From assembly GCF_900103165.1 (NCBI RefSeq), contig NZ_FNKY01000001.1, positions 2,294,001 to 2,358,000 on the forward strand: a stretch of 64,000 bases of DNA, read 5' to 3'. Shown here piece after piece: positions 26,721 through 35,568 of this stretch (position 1 is its first letter; each line of letters opens with the position of its first letter). The DNA is from Nitrosospira multiformis. GTDB taxonomy: Bacteria; Pseudomonadota; Gammaproteobacteria; Burkholderiales; Nitrosomonadaceae. Both the position numbers and the translations under genes were made by a program. The notes under the pieces were generated by a model. It saw only the letters and a program-made list of their open reading frames with translations. It did not search any database and was not told where the DNA came from.

Positions 26721-27755
26721 TTAGAATGGGGTCAGGAAAGACACTCCGCCAATACCCACTGCTGAACCATCCCACAGGCGCTGTGCAAACCGGTCTCCCT
26801 GCGTCTCGCTATCGTCGCCGAATACGCGTGCGACCCTGTTCTTATGGAAGCTTGATAATTGCTTCCAGAACGGAATGACAACCGACGTATCGTTCCCATA
26901 CAGCGTCTGATGCAACGTTGGCAGCAGGTGCCAGGGCGTGGTGGGCCTGGCGTGATGCGCATTGTGATACCCGAAGTTGAGAGTGAGCAGATTCAGCCAC
27001 GGATGCTTGATCGAAATCAGGTTGCTGAATGTGTGGGATTCCTCATAGTCCCGGTCGCCCCTGTGCTTGATCAGCTCCGCGCTGTCCGCAAACGCCAGGA
27101 CGCCATAGTTATGCTGGAATGCATCCATGAAACGCAACACGGTCAACAGGATGGTATAAGCCAGCAGATAGCACAGATAGGCCATCGGTGAGTAGAGGAA
27201 CAGCGCCAGAAGCAGGCTGAAGCGGATCACTGCTACCCGCATTATACGCAGCCGTTGATCCTTCTTTTCCTTGAAGACGAATGGAGCAAGGATAAGCACG
27301 CCATGCATGATCAATTCCACGGCGGGCACATATAGCCACTCCAATACCTCTACCATTTTGCGTTGGGCCGGATGCCTGGCAAGATAGCCTCTGTAGTCGA
27401 GCGTCCCCACATCCGCATTATCCACATGGTGCTGCATATGCGTCATACGCAAATCCGCGTACGTGCCGTAACAGCCGCCGCTAAGCCAGTTTAACGCCTT
27501 CCCCACCACGGCATTGTGACACGGCGACTTGAACAAGGTATTGTGCCCGCAGTCATGGATCAAATACGAAGCGATCACCATGCCATGCGCCATGGCGAGC
27601 GTGCCGGCCGCCATCAGGATCGGATTCAACGATAAAATAAGCCCGGCGCCGCCAAAATAAGCCAACTGGCAGTAAAACAGCGCTGAAATGTTCGGCAGCA
27701 GTCCGCCTTGATAGCGAAACCAGGTTTTCTCGATCCTATTAATCATTGTCGTCAC
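26721..27755 (-). CDS. Membrane fatty acid desaturase
   Basis: This 344-residue membrane protein has the three histidine boxes of di-iron desaturases: HDCGH (67-71), HMQHH (106-110) and HNAHH near 275, between several hydrophobic segments (for example LILSLNPILMAAGTLAMAHG). It probably introduces double bonds or hydroxyls into acyl chains at the membrane. The first ATG (MTTMINR) follows GAGGGGTGACGACA; MINR is an alternative start. It is divergent from a small winged-helix regulator, with a 24-bp near-perfect palindrome in between, so desaturase expression is probably controlled by that regulator. Confidence 0.92.
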   Translation of the reverse strand: MTTMINRIEKTWFRYQGGLLPNISALFYCQLAYFGGAGLILSLNPILMAAGTLAMAHGMVIASYLIHDCGHNTLFKSPCHNAVVGKALNWLSGGCYGTYADLRMTHMQHHVDNADVGTLDYRGYLARHPAQRKMVEVLEWLYVPAVELIMHGVLILAPFVFKEKKDQRLRIMRVAVIRFSLLLALFLYSPMAYLCYLLAYTILLTVLRFMDAFQHNYGVLAFADSAELIKHRGDRDYEESHTFSNLISIKHPWLNLLTLNFGYHNAHHARPTTPWHLLPTLHQTLYGNDTSVVIPFWKQLSSFHKNRVARVFGDDSETQGDRFAQRLWDGSAVGIGGVSFLTPF

Positions 27756-27822
27756 CCCTCTTTTCCGGGTACTGCTATGGAAACTTCAGCGATCCATCCA
27801 GCAATACCCCTATAAAAGTAAT

Positions 27823-27846
27823 TATACATGTAAAATTACATGTATA
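27823..27846. promoter_or_regulatory. Operator palindrome between desaturase and regulator
   Basis: TATACATGTAA and TTACATGTATA are perfect 11-bp arms separated by AA. It sits 68 bp from the desaturase start and 60 bp from the regulator start, the expected place for an autoregulated divergent operator. Confidence 0.65.
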
Positions 27847-27905
27847 AAAGAGATATAATAATATCTACGGATAATTAAGAATTCTGCAAGGCGCAACCAA
27901 GGGAT

Positions 27906-28325
27906 ATGAGAATGAGCAAACCCGATAGACCCGCGAATGCAAGACGCCGTGAGTTTATTCAATTACTGAACAGCACGGATCAATACTGGATGGATGTCCT
28001 GGGAGACAAGCTCTTCCATGACTTGAACTACTACGATCTTTTTACGCAGATGTGGTTGCGGCTGGACGGAACGACACGAGACACTTTTTATAAATCCGAG
28101 CTGCATCAACTCATGCCGAACATCAGTCAACGCACTGCCATCAAATATATTCAGATTGCAATCGATCATGGCTTGCTCATCGAGCACATGGATCCGGAAG
28201 ATCTCCGCTCCAGACAAATAACCATGTCCGCCGGTCTCAAGAAAAAAATCGAGCTTTTTCTGGATTATTCCATTTCGGTATTCGAAGTGTTCCCCTTGCC
28301 GGTTTCCCGGCGACACAATTCTTGA
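27906..28325 (+). CDS. Small winged-helix-type regulator, divergent from desaturase
   Basis: This 139-residue protein resembles a MarR-like winged helix: a helical N-terminus (YYDLFTQMWLRL), a helix-turn-helix-like segment (SELHQLMPNISQRTAIKYIQIAIDHGLL) and a possible wing (DPEDLRSRQITMSAGLKKKI). The family assignment is inferred from layout rather than a diagnostic motif. It is divergent from the desaturase and a strong palindrome lies between them, which suggests it represses both. The start is ATG 27906 or ATG 27912. Confidence 0.7.
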   Translation: MRMSKPDRPANARRREFIQLLNSTDQYWMDVLGDKLFHDLNYYDLFTQMWLRLDGTTRDTFYKSELHQLMPNISQRTAIKYIQIAIDHGLLIEHMDPEDLRSRQITMSAGLKKKIELFLDYSISVFEVFPLPVSRRHNS

Positions 28326-28574
28326 AGTGGGTGATGGTGATGTGCTTGAAACGCAGGTACCCGCAGGCCGAGTTAGCATAGTGCCGGCCGGCATCCGGCA
28401 AGCACCCATGACATAATCTATACATACGTATACCATAGTGCAGCGATATCGCGTGTGGCCGCTTCATTCCCAGTCAGCCGTCACAGCCCTTTGAGAATCC
28501 CATAAGCCGGGCCATATTGTCTTGCAATACTTTTCCGGTTACATTCATCAGACGCGATTCAGAAAAGTCCCTGC

Positions 28575-28602
28575 TTGATTTCCTGAAGATCTTTTCTATA
28601 CT
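28575..28602 (+). promoter_or_regulatory. Candidate sigma-70 promoter of the graspetide operon
   Basis: TTGATT (28575-28580) and TATACT (28597-28602) are separated by 16 bp, about 55 bp before the precursor ATG. The 28326-28574 stretch upstream shows no other gene. Confidence 0.5.
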
Positions 28603-28657
28603 TGTACTCGTCACGCCGATTAATGTTGATGTCATTCCATTTCAAAAGGAGATAATC

Positions 28658-29212
28658 ATGGCGAAGGAAAAAAGATCAGAAAACGTCACTACGCTGGTTC
28701 TGGGTGAAGAAAACATACTGACAACCAGGGCGGTGGGTGAGGAAGCGCCAATGACCACACTCGCGATAGGCGAAGAGGACAAGAGCTTGAAGGAAAAGGA
28801 CCAGTTTACAACCCTGGTGCTGGGTGAGGAAAGTCCGGCCACCAAGGTTCCCAAGGGAACCAAAGCCAGGCTGCTGCCGACAACGAAACCTAAAGGTGAA
28901 GAGGGCCCAACGCCCACGACACTCGCGATAGGTGAAGAGGGGCCTACCACGCTGCTTAAAGGTGAGGAGAATCCGACTACCAGGGCAAAAGGCGAAGAAG
29001 GTCCTCAGACGACCTTCGCTCTCGGTGAGGAAGGTCCATCCACCCTCCTGAAAGGGGAAGAGAGTCCGTCGACCGGGGAAAAGGGTGAAGAAATACCCGC
29101 CCCCACTACCAAGCTAAAGGGTGAGGAAGGTCTTACAACACTGGTCGTTGGAGAGGAAGGCAAGGGTACCAAGGGAGGGCCCGGCGAGGGCAATCCGTTC
29201 GGCGAATTCTGA
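28658..29212 (+). CDS. Multi-core graspetide-like (omega-ester RiPP) precursor
   Basis: This 184-residue protein is built from thirteen copies of an eight-residue core [T/S]TxxxGEE at residues 11-18, 22-29, 33-40, 51-58, 75-82, 87-94, 97-104, 107-114, 118-125, 128-135, 138-145, 150-157 and 160-167. Eleven have TT and two have ST. The spacing is mostly 2-4 residues (often GP or NP), with longer spacers 41-50 and 59-74. Plesiocin-type graspetides have TTxxxxEE cores, in which ATP-grasp ligases link Thr hydroxyls to Glu carboxylates. Only ten residues precede core 1, so there is almost no leader. The start is ATG 28658 because AAAAGGAGATAATC lies directly before it; an upstream frame to 28517 is rejected. 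Its stop overlaps the ligase start (TGATG). Function inferred from architecture. Confidence 0.85.
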   Translation: MAKEKRSENVTTLVLGEENILTTRAVGEEAPMTTLAIGEEDKSLKEKDQFTTLVLGEESPATKVPKGTKARLLPTTKPKGEEGPTPTTLAIGEEGPTTLLKGEENPTTRAKGEEGPQTTFALGEEGPSTLLKGEESPSTGEKGEEIPAPTTKLKGEEGLTTLVVGEEGKGTKGGPGEGNPFGEF

Positions 29213-30093
29213 TGCTGCTTATTTCGGGCGGGGAACATGACCCCAATATTGCGCATCTGCTCAAGATCACACGCAAGCGCAAGATACCTACCTCGAAAAT
29301 CTTGTTTGGACCCAATACGCATCCCTCGATACATTGGGATATTCAAGCCAACCGGTTGCTGCTTGACGGCATGCAGCTTGAGCCGGGTGCGGCATTTCTA
29401 CGCTATGACGTATTCAATCATATGGCAGACGCCCGCGAGCAAACAGCTTTTCGCGCTCATGCCTGGTACGCCGCGATTGCGGGCTGGATTGCCTCGCGGA
29501 TCGATATACGCGCCTTCAACAGAAATGGAGAACCCAATGTCCTGAAGCCCGCCATTCTGCGCATGGCGTTGGAGTCAGGCATGAACGTTCCGCGTTCGCT
29601 GATATCGAATGACATTGAAAGAATTAATGAAGAAACCGGCGGTGACTTCACGAAATGGATCGGCAAGCCGGTTTGCGGGGGCGAATACACGCAGATACTG
29701 GACGATTTGATAGGGAAAGTCGCGCAGCGCGGAGGCGCGGCGGCGGCACCCGCCATTATCCAGGAGCGGCTGGTCTCGCCTGACGTCAGGATATTCCGTG
29801 TGGGCAAGGAATTCATGGCGTTCGGGATTGAATCAAAAGAAATCGATTACCGGGTGGATAGCGCCTGCAAATTGTCAATGATCGCGAGCCCGCCGAAACA
29901 ACTGACCCGGCAATTGAAACGATTAACCGATCGCATCGGCCTCAATTTTGCGGCGGCAGACTATAAAACGTGTGGCGACACGGGAAAATTGAAATTTCTT
30001 GAGGTGAATACCGCGCCGATGTTCGTTGCATTCGACCGTGCGGGAAAAGGCTCAATTACGGACGCAATGTTGCATTTTCTTCTGCACCCGTAA
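29212..30093 (+). CDS. ATP-grasp ligase, graspetide (PsnB/MvdD-like) maturase
   Basis: The 293-residue protein shows ATP-grasp hallmarks: the ATP-binding Lys in IGKPVCGGEYTQIL, the IIQERLVSPDVRIFRVG strand typical of MvdD/PsnB-type ligases, and the metal-binding end D-x-K...FLEVNTAPMFVAFD. It shares a TGATG overlap with the precursor gene, so it is translationally coupled and is its likely partner. The expected chemistry is ATP-dependent formation of side-chain esters between Thr/Ser and Glu in the cores. There is no obvious protease domain or exporter in this gene or next to it. The assignment to the graspetide class rests on the partner's cores and the domain type. Confidence 0.88.
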   Translation: MLLISGGEHDPNIAHLLKITRKRKIPTSKILFGPNTHPSIHWDIQANRLLLDGMQLEPGAAFLRYDVFNHMADAREQTAFRAHAWYAAIAGWIASRIDIRAFNRNGEPNVLKPAILRMALESGMNVPRSLISNDIERINEETGGDFTKWIGKPVCGGEYTQILDDLIGKVAQRGGAAAAPAIIQERLVSPDVRIFRVGKEFMAFGIESKEIDYRVDSACKLSMIASPPKQLTRQLKRLTDRIGLNFAAADYKTCGDTGKLKFLEVNTAPMFVAFDRAGKGSITDAMLHFLLHP

Positions 30094-30120
30094 AACATTT
30101 GATTCATGAAGCACCTGCAG

Positions 30121-30144
30121 GGCGGGTTAGCGTCGCGTAATACG
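30121..30144. repeat. Degenerate copy of the dispersed repeat
   Basis: GGCGGGTTAGCGTCGCGTAA resembles the left part of GGGTTAGCGTAGCGTAACCC but lacks the complementary end. It lies between the ligase and treS. Confidence 0.35.
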
Positions 30145-30214
30145 ATAATCCAGGCAGGTGGAAAACTGTTCAATAACACCTGTCTGCCCGCTTCAGCAAT
30201 GCCGGCACTCCAGT

Positions 30215-33200
30215 ATGGAAAAAAAGAACACCATGGAACAAGAAGACGACCCGCTTTGGTACAAGGACGCCATCATCTATGAGCTGCACGTCAAGACGTT
30301 CTTTGACAGCAATGGTGATGGCATTGGAGATTTTCCGGGCCTGATCTCCAAACTCGACTATCTGCAGGAGCTGGGCGTCAACACGCTCTGGCTGCTGCCG
30401 TTCTATCCCTCGCCGGGGCGCGATGACGGCTACGACATCGCCGACTATCACAACATTCATCCCGCGGTTGGCGAGATGGCGGATTTCCGCAAGTTTATCG
30501 ACGAAGCGCATCTCCGCGGCTTGCGCGTGATCACCGAGCTGGTAATCAACCACACTTCGGATCAGCATCCCTGGTTCCAGGCGGCGCGGTGTTCGCCGCC
30601 GGGTTCAAGCAAGCGGGACTTCTACGTCTGGAGCGACACCGATTCCCGATACAGCGGAACCCGCATCATCTTCAATGACACGGAGAAATCCAACTGGACG
30701 TGGGATGAGGAAGCAAAGGCTTATTACTGGCATCGCTTCTTCTCGCACCAGCCGGATCTGAATTTTGCCAATCCGCATGTATTCAAGGCAATCATGCATG
30801 TGATGAGATTCTGGCTCGACGCCGGGGTGGATGGTATGCGCCTGGACGCGATGCCCTATCTATGCGAACGCGAGGGTACCAGCAACGAGAACCTGCCGGA
30901 AACCCACGCGGTAATCAGACGCATGCGCGCCGAACTGGATCAACACTACCCCAACCGCATGTTCCTGGCGGAGGCGAACCAGTGGCCGGAAGATGTACGC
31001 GAGTATTTTGGAGACGGCGACGAATGCCATATGGCCTTCCACTTTCCCCTCATGCCGCGCATGTACATGGCCATTGCGCAGGAAGACCGGCATCCGGTCG
31101 TGGAAATCATGGAGCAGACGCCGGACATCCCGGACAATTGCCAATGGGCGGTGTTCCTGCGCAATCATGACGAACTGACCCTGGAAATGGTCACCGATCG
31201 CGAACGGGACTATCTCAACCAGACTTACGCGATTAACCCTGACGCGCGCCTCAATCTGGGCATCTGCCGCCGCCTCGCGCCGCTGCTTGAAAACGATCGG
31301 CATCGTATTGAGCTGATGAGCCTGCTGCTCATGACCATGCCGGGCTCGCCGATCCTCTATTATGGCGATGAGATCGGCATGGGTGACAATTTCCTGCTTG
31401 GCGACCGCAATGGTGTCCGCACACCCATGCAGTGGCGCGGAGAGCTTAATGGCGGCTTTTCCACCGCTGAACCTGATCGTCTGTTTCAACCGCTCATTGT
31501 CGATCCTGTCTATGGCTTCGGCGCGGTAAACGTGGAGTCGCAACAGCGCAACGCTTCCTCACTGCTCAACTGGATGCGCCGGTTGATTGCCATGCGCAAG
31601 GCGCAACGCGCCTTCGGTCGCGGCACGCTCAGCTTTCTGCGGCCGGGCAATCGCAAGATACTTGCCTATCTGCGCGAATACGAAGATGAAATCATCCTGT
31701 GCGTGGCCAATCTGTCACGCGCGCCACAGGCGGTAGAACTGGATTTGAGTCCTTTCAAGGGCCGGGTGCCGGTGGAATTGATGGGCCGCAGCAAGTTTCC
31801 CCCCATCGGCCAATTGCCGTATCTGCTCACCTTGAGCGGCCACGGGTTTTATGCCTTCCGTCTGGCCACGGATGTGGAGGCGCCGGCCTGGCACGAAGAG
31901 CGCCCGGTACCCCCGGATCTGCCCGTGCTGATACTGGTAGACCTGGGATGGCACACCCTTTTTGGGCACACTGAGGACCGTGAGGGTGTGAACCAGCTGA
32001 TGGTGCGCCGCGCGCGGGACCAGCTGGAGCGGCAGATCATTCCACGCTACTTCCGCTCCCAGCCATGGTTCCTGGATAAAGATGCGGCGACGGAGAAATT
32101 CGAGCTTGGCGAGATGAGTGAGTGGTCCACGGAATCCGGCAGCTGGCTGCTGGCCACCGCGGTGTTGACACTCACCAATGGTGAATCGCATCGCTACGCC
32201 ATTCCGCTGGCGCTGGCGTGGGAGGATGAGGACGAGAACCGTATCAGTGCGCTGCTGCATGCTACGCTGGCTAAGGTACGGCGGCGCGCGCGCATGGGGA
32301 TCCTGTTCGACGCATTCTGGGACGACGCATTCTGCCGCACGGTGGTATCGAGCATGGAGTGTGGCTCAACCGTGCCGTTTGGCGGCGGGCAGTTGCAGTT
32401 CGGGGCGACTCTTGCCTTCCCCGGCTTCGCCTATCCAGCGGATACGGCGACGGTGACGCGTACCGTATCCGAGCGCGGACGTCTGGTGGTGAACCTGGGT
32501 GATCACCTGGTGCTGAAGGGCTACCGTTGGTTGCTTCCAGGGGTGCACCCGGAGCTGGAAGTATCGCGATTCCTCACGGAGACGGCGAAGTTTACCCACA
32601 TGACCCCACTGGCGGGCACGGCGGAGTACTCGGACGGCGGCGAGGGACATCGTTCAACGCTTGCGATCCTGGAGCGCTACGGCGAGAACCAGGGCAATGC
32701 CTGGACTTATACGCTGGACTACCTGGAGCGTTTCCTGGACGAGTGTCTCGCACGGCCGGAGCACCCTCCGGATGCGCGCCATGCCGTTTACATGGATCTG
32801 ATCAGGACCCTGGGCCTGCGCACGGCGGAATTTCATCAGGCGCTCGCACTACCCGGCGCCGCCGGTGCTCCTGATGCCATCGATGCCATCGATGCATTTG
32901 GCAGCGAGCCCATCACAGCGGACGACATTGCCGCATGGGTGAACAGTGTGCACATACAGATGGGCGCGATGTACAAGCTGCTGGAAGCGGAATTGCCGTG
33001 GCTGCCTGAGCCGGTGCAGCCGACAGGCAACGATCTGGTGGCGGCCCGGCCCAGGCTCTACCGGCGCATCATGCACGCGGCAACCCTGCATCCCGAGGCA
33101 ACTGGTGCCGCCAAGGCACGCTATCATGGTGACTACCATCTCGGCCAGGTATGGCTTTCAAGTAACGATTTCCTGATTACCAACTATGGTGGCGAACCTG

Positions 33201-33571
33201 GACGGGACTGGGCGCAGCGCCGCTGGAAACACACGCCGCTGCGTGATGTAGCGGGAATGCTGTATTCATTTTCGGAGGTGGCGGCAGCGGCGCTGGATCA
33301 TGTGGCGGCTGATTTGCCCGAAACGGGCGTCGCGCTGCGGCAGCAAGTGGATACCTGGCAAGCGCAGGCAAGCCGGAATTTCTTCAAGAGCTATCGCAGA
33401 GCGATGAAGGGACACGCCTTGTTTCCTTCCGATACACGGATCGCGGATGCGCTGGTCACGCTGTTCATGGTGGAAAAGGCTGCCGCCGGCGTAAGTAACG
33501 CGCTCACGCAAAGTTCAAAAACAGCAGTCACCGCCATGCGGCGGCTGATCCAGCTCGGCCAGCGGAGATAG
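30215..33571 (+). CDS. treS: Trehalose synthase-maltokinase fusion (TreS-Mak)
   Basis: This 1118-residue fusion has an N-terminal GH13 trehalose synthase (maltose alpha-D-glucosyltransferase): [19 protein letters not shown], nucleophile in GMRLDAM (about 210), acid in FLAEANQW (about 252) and NHDE (about 316). The C-terminal half (from about residue 570) is a maltokinase: [10 protein letters not shown] near 970 supplies the catalytic loop. The usual metal motif IDFEGEP is replaced by TNYGGEP near 989, so Asp is Asn and the following Glu is Gly. The downstream [15 protein letters not shown] is normal. Kinase activity is therefore doubtful unless other residues compensate. The start among three ATGs (30158, 30215, 30233) is not settled by a ribosome site. 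It heads the trehalose block. Confidence 0.93.
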   Translation: MEKKNTMEQEDDPLWYKDAIIYELHVKTFFDSNGDGIGDFPGLISKLDYLQELGVNTLWLLPFYPSPGRDDGYDIADYHNIHPAVGEMADFRKFIDEAHLRGLRVITELVINHTSDQHPWFQAARCSPPGSSKRDFYVWSDTDSRYSGTRIIFNDTEKSNWTWDEEAKAYYWHRFFSHQPDLNFANPHVFKAIMHVMRFWLDAGVDGMRLDAMPYLCEREGTSNENLPETHAVIRRMRAELDQHYPNRMFLAEANQWPEDVREYFGDGDECHMAFHFPLMPRMYMAIAQEDRHPVVEIMEQTPDIPDNCQWAVFLRNHDELTLEMVTDRERDYLNQTYAINPDARLNLGICRRLAPLLENDRHRIELMSLLLMTMPGSPILYYGDEIGMGDNFLLGDRNGVRTPMQWRGELNGGFSTAEPDRLFQPLIVDPVYGFGAVNVESQQRNASSLLNWMRRLIAMRKAQRAFGRGTLSFLRPGNRKILAYLREYEDEIILCVANLSRAPQAVELDLSPFKGRVPVELMGRSKFPPIGQLPYLLTLSGHGFYAFRLATDVEAPAWHEERPVPPDLPVLILVDLGWHTLFGHTEDREGVNQLMVRRARDQLERQIIPRYFRSQPWFLDKDAATEKFELGEMSEWSTESGSWLLATAVLTLTNGESHRYAIPLALAWEDEDENRISALLHATLAKVRRRARMGILFDAFWDDAFCRTVVSSMECGSTVPFGGGQLQFGATLAFPGFAYPADTATVTRTVSERGRLVVNLGDHLVLKGYRWLLPGVHPELEVSRFLTETAKFTHMTPLAGTAEYSDGGEGHRSTLAILERYGENQGNAWTYTLDYLERFLDECLARPEHPPDARHAVYMDLIRTLGLRTAEFHQALALPGAAGAPDAIDAIDAFGSEPITADDIAAWVNSVHIQMGAMYKLLEAELPWLPEPVQPTGNDLVAARPRLYRRIMHAATLHPEATGAAKARYHGDYHLGQVWLSSNDFLITNYGGEPGRDWAQRRWKHTPLRDVAGMLYSFSEVAAAALDHVAADLPETGVALRQQVDTWQAQASRNFFKSYRRAMKGHALFPSDTRIADALVTLFMVEKAAAGVSNALTQSSKTAVTAMRRLIQLGQRR

Positions 33572-33605
33572 GTGGTGAAGAGAAACAGTAAAGACAGGAG
33601 CAGGC

Positions 33606-35465
33606 TTGCTCACACGATCCCATGATATGCCCTTCGGAGCACAGATCGCGGAACAGGGTGTCCGCTTCCGTCTGTGGGCGCCCGGTTGCGACCGGGTAGC
33701 GTTGTGCGTCACAGCCGGGCAGGACGAACGGGCATTTTCGATGGACTCGTGCGGTGGCGGCTGGTTCGAACTCATTACATCGCACGCCAGCGCAGGGACA
33801 CGCTATCGCTTCGAGGTGAACGGCGGCCTGCGTGTCCCGGACCCGGCATCGCGTTTCAACCCGGACGATGTGCATGGCGCAAGCGAAGTGATCGACCCGG
33901 CGGACTTTGACTGGCGGGACGCGGCATGGCGCGGCCGCCCGTGGGAAGAAGCCGTGGTCTATGAGTTGCATGTGGGTACTTTTTCACCCGAAGGGACCTT
34001 CACGGGAGTGCTGGAACGGCTCGACTATCTGGTGGAGCTTGGCGTGACGGCGATTGAATTGATGCCGGTGGCCGATTTTCCCGGCGCGCGCAACTGGGGC
34101 TATGACGGCGTCCTACCCTACGCGCCGGACAGCCGTTACGGCCGCCCGGACGATCTCAAGGCATTGATTCGGGCTGCGCAGGCAAGAGGCCTGATGGTGT
34201 TGCTGGACGTGGTGTACAACCACTTCGGGCCGGAAGGAAATTATCTTCACGTTTATGCAAAAGAATTCTTTACCGAGCGCCACCATACCCCCTGGGGCGC
34301 GGCGATCAATTTCGACGGGCCAGGCAGCCGGGATGTGCGCGAATTTTTCATCCACAATGCACTGTACTGGCTGCACGAATATCACCTTGATGGCCTGCGC
34401 CTGGATGCGGTGCATGCGATCGTCGACGGCTCTGAACCACATATTCTCACCGAACTGGCAGAGCGCGTGCATGCAAGCATCGGCGGCAAACGCCGGGTGC
34501 ACCTGATTCTGGAGAACGACGCCAACGCGGCACGCTATCTCGGACGCGGATCTTCCGCCGCCCCCTATGTCACCCCCTATCTTGCCCCGCGTGCCGCCCC
34601 GCATGTCACTCAATATGCGGCCCAATGGAATGATGACATTCATCATGCGCTGCATGTCCTCACAACCGGCGAGACAGATGGATATTACACGGACTACGCT
34701 GATGAGCCGATCCGCCACCTCGGGCGCTGCCTGGCGGAAGGATTTGCTTACCAGGGAGAAGTGTCAGCCTATCGCGGCCATGCGAAGCGCGGCGAAACGA
34801 GCGCGCACCTGCCGCCGCAAGCCTTCGTGTCTTTCCTGCAATGTCACGACCAGGTGGGCAACCGCGCTTTCGGGGAACGCATTGCACATATTGCGCCAGC
34901 GGCGGCCGTGCGCGCGGCGGCGGCTGTCTATCTGCTGGCGCCGGGCATCCCCATGCTGTTCATGGGGGAGGAGTTCGCCGCGAAATCGCCGTTCCAGTTC
35001 TTTTGCGACTTCAGCGGCGAACTGCGCGCAGCGGTGACGCAAGGCCGGCGGCGCGAATTTGCCCGGTTCGCGCGCTTCGCCGATCCGGCGATGCAGGCGG
35101 CCATACCGGACCCGAATGAGATGCAGACCTTTCTTGCGTCGAAGCTCGACTGGAGCTTGCTCAAGGATGCACAGGCGGAATGGCTGGCGCATTACCGGAA
35201 CCTATTGAAGCTGCGGCGGGACGTGATTGTGCCCCGCCTGCGAGGGATGAGTGGGCGTTCGGCGAGGTTCGAAGTATTCGCGCCGGAAAGTCTGCGGGTG
35301 CAGTGGCAGCTGGGTGATGGTTCGACGCTGCGGCTGCTGGCGAATTTTTCGGGTGAGAGAATTCACGCAGACATTCCAGCCGGACAGACTGTGTTCGCCT
35401 CGTCAACAGAGGCGGGGCAAGGCATGCTCGATCCGTGGTCCGTGGTGTGGACGCTCGAAACATAG
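33606..35465 (+). CDS. treZ: Malto-oligosyltrehalose trehalohydrolase
   Basis: This 619-residue GH13 enzyme releases trehalose from maltooligosyltrehalose, the second step of the TreY-TreZ route. A CBM48-like N-terminal domain (VRFRLWAPGCDRVALCV) precedes the barrel with DVVYNHFGPEGNYL, the nucleophile in GLRLDAVHAI (about 263), the acid in LILENDANA and the stabiliser in QCHDQVGN. GMPMLFMGEEF-like text (GIPMLFMGEEFAAKSPF) is typical of TreZ. The start is TTG because AGGAG lies 5 bp before it; ATG 33627 is unsupported. It begins 34 bp after treS-mak and is followed by malQ-treY. Confidence 0.95.
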   Translation: MLTRSHDMPFGAQIAEQGVRFRLWAPGCDRVALCVTAGQDERAFSMDSCGGGWFELITSHASAGTRYRFEVNGGLRVPDPASRFNPDDVHGASEVIDPADFDWRDAAWRGRPWEEAVVYELHVGTFSPEGTFTGVLERLDYLVELGVTAIELMPVADFPGARNWGYDGVLPYAPDSRYGRPDDLKALIRAAQARGLMVLLDVVYNHFGPEGNYLHVYAKEFFTERHHTPWGAAINFDGPGSRDVREFFIHNALYWLHEYHLDGLRLDAVHAIVDGSEPHILTELAERVHASIGGKRRVHLILENDANAARYLGRGSSAAPYVTPYLAPRAAPHVTQYAAQWNDDIHHALHVLTTGETDGYYTDYADEPIRHLGRCLAEGFAYQGEVSAYRGHAKRGETSAHLPPQAFVSFLQCHDQVGNRAFGERIAHIAPAAAVRAAAAVYLLAPGIPMLFMGEEFAAKSPFQFFCDFSGELRAAVTQGRRREFARFARFADPAMQAAIPDPNEMQTFLASKLDWSLLKDAQAEWLAHYRNLLKLRRDVIVPRLRGMSGRSARFEVFAPESLRVQWQLGDGSTLRLLANFSGERIHADIPAGQTVFASSTEAGQGMLDPWSVVWTLET

Positions 35466-35568
35466 CCGGGGCCCGAAAATTATCGTAACCCGCATGAATA
35501 ATGGCATTGAACCTAAATCCGGTTTGTGCCGCGTACTCTGGTGAAGTACCCGACCTAAAAGGAAATAC

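Noticed and set aside
28517-28657. N-terminal extension of the graspetide precursor
   Set aside because: A strong ribosome site lies directly before ATG 28658; the extension is hydrophobic without leader features and its start is not supported.
28680-29165. Repetitive DNA that could suggest a CRISPR array or satellite
   Set aside because: The repeats are in one continuous reading frame with synonymous variation and irregular spacing; they are protein cores, not CRISPR repeats.
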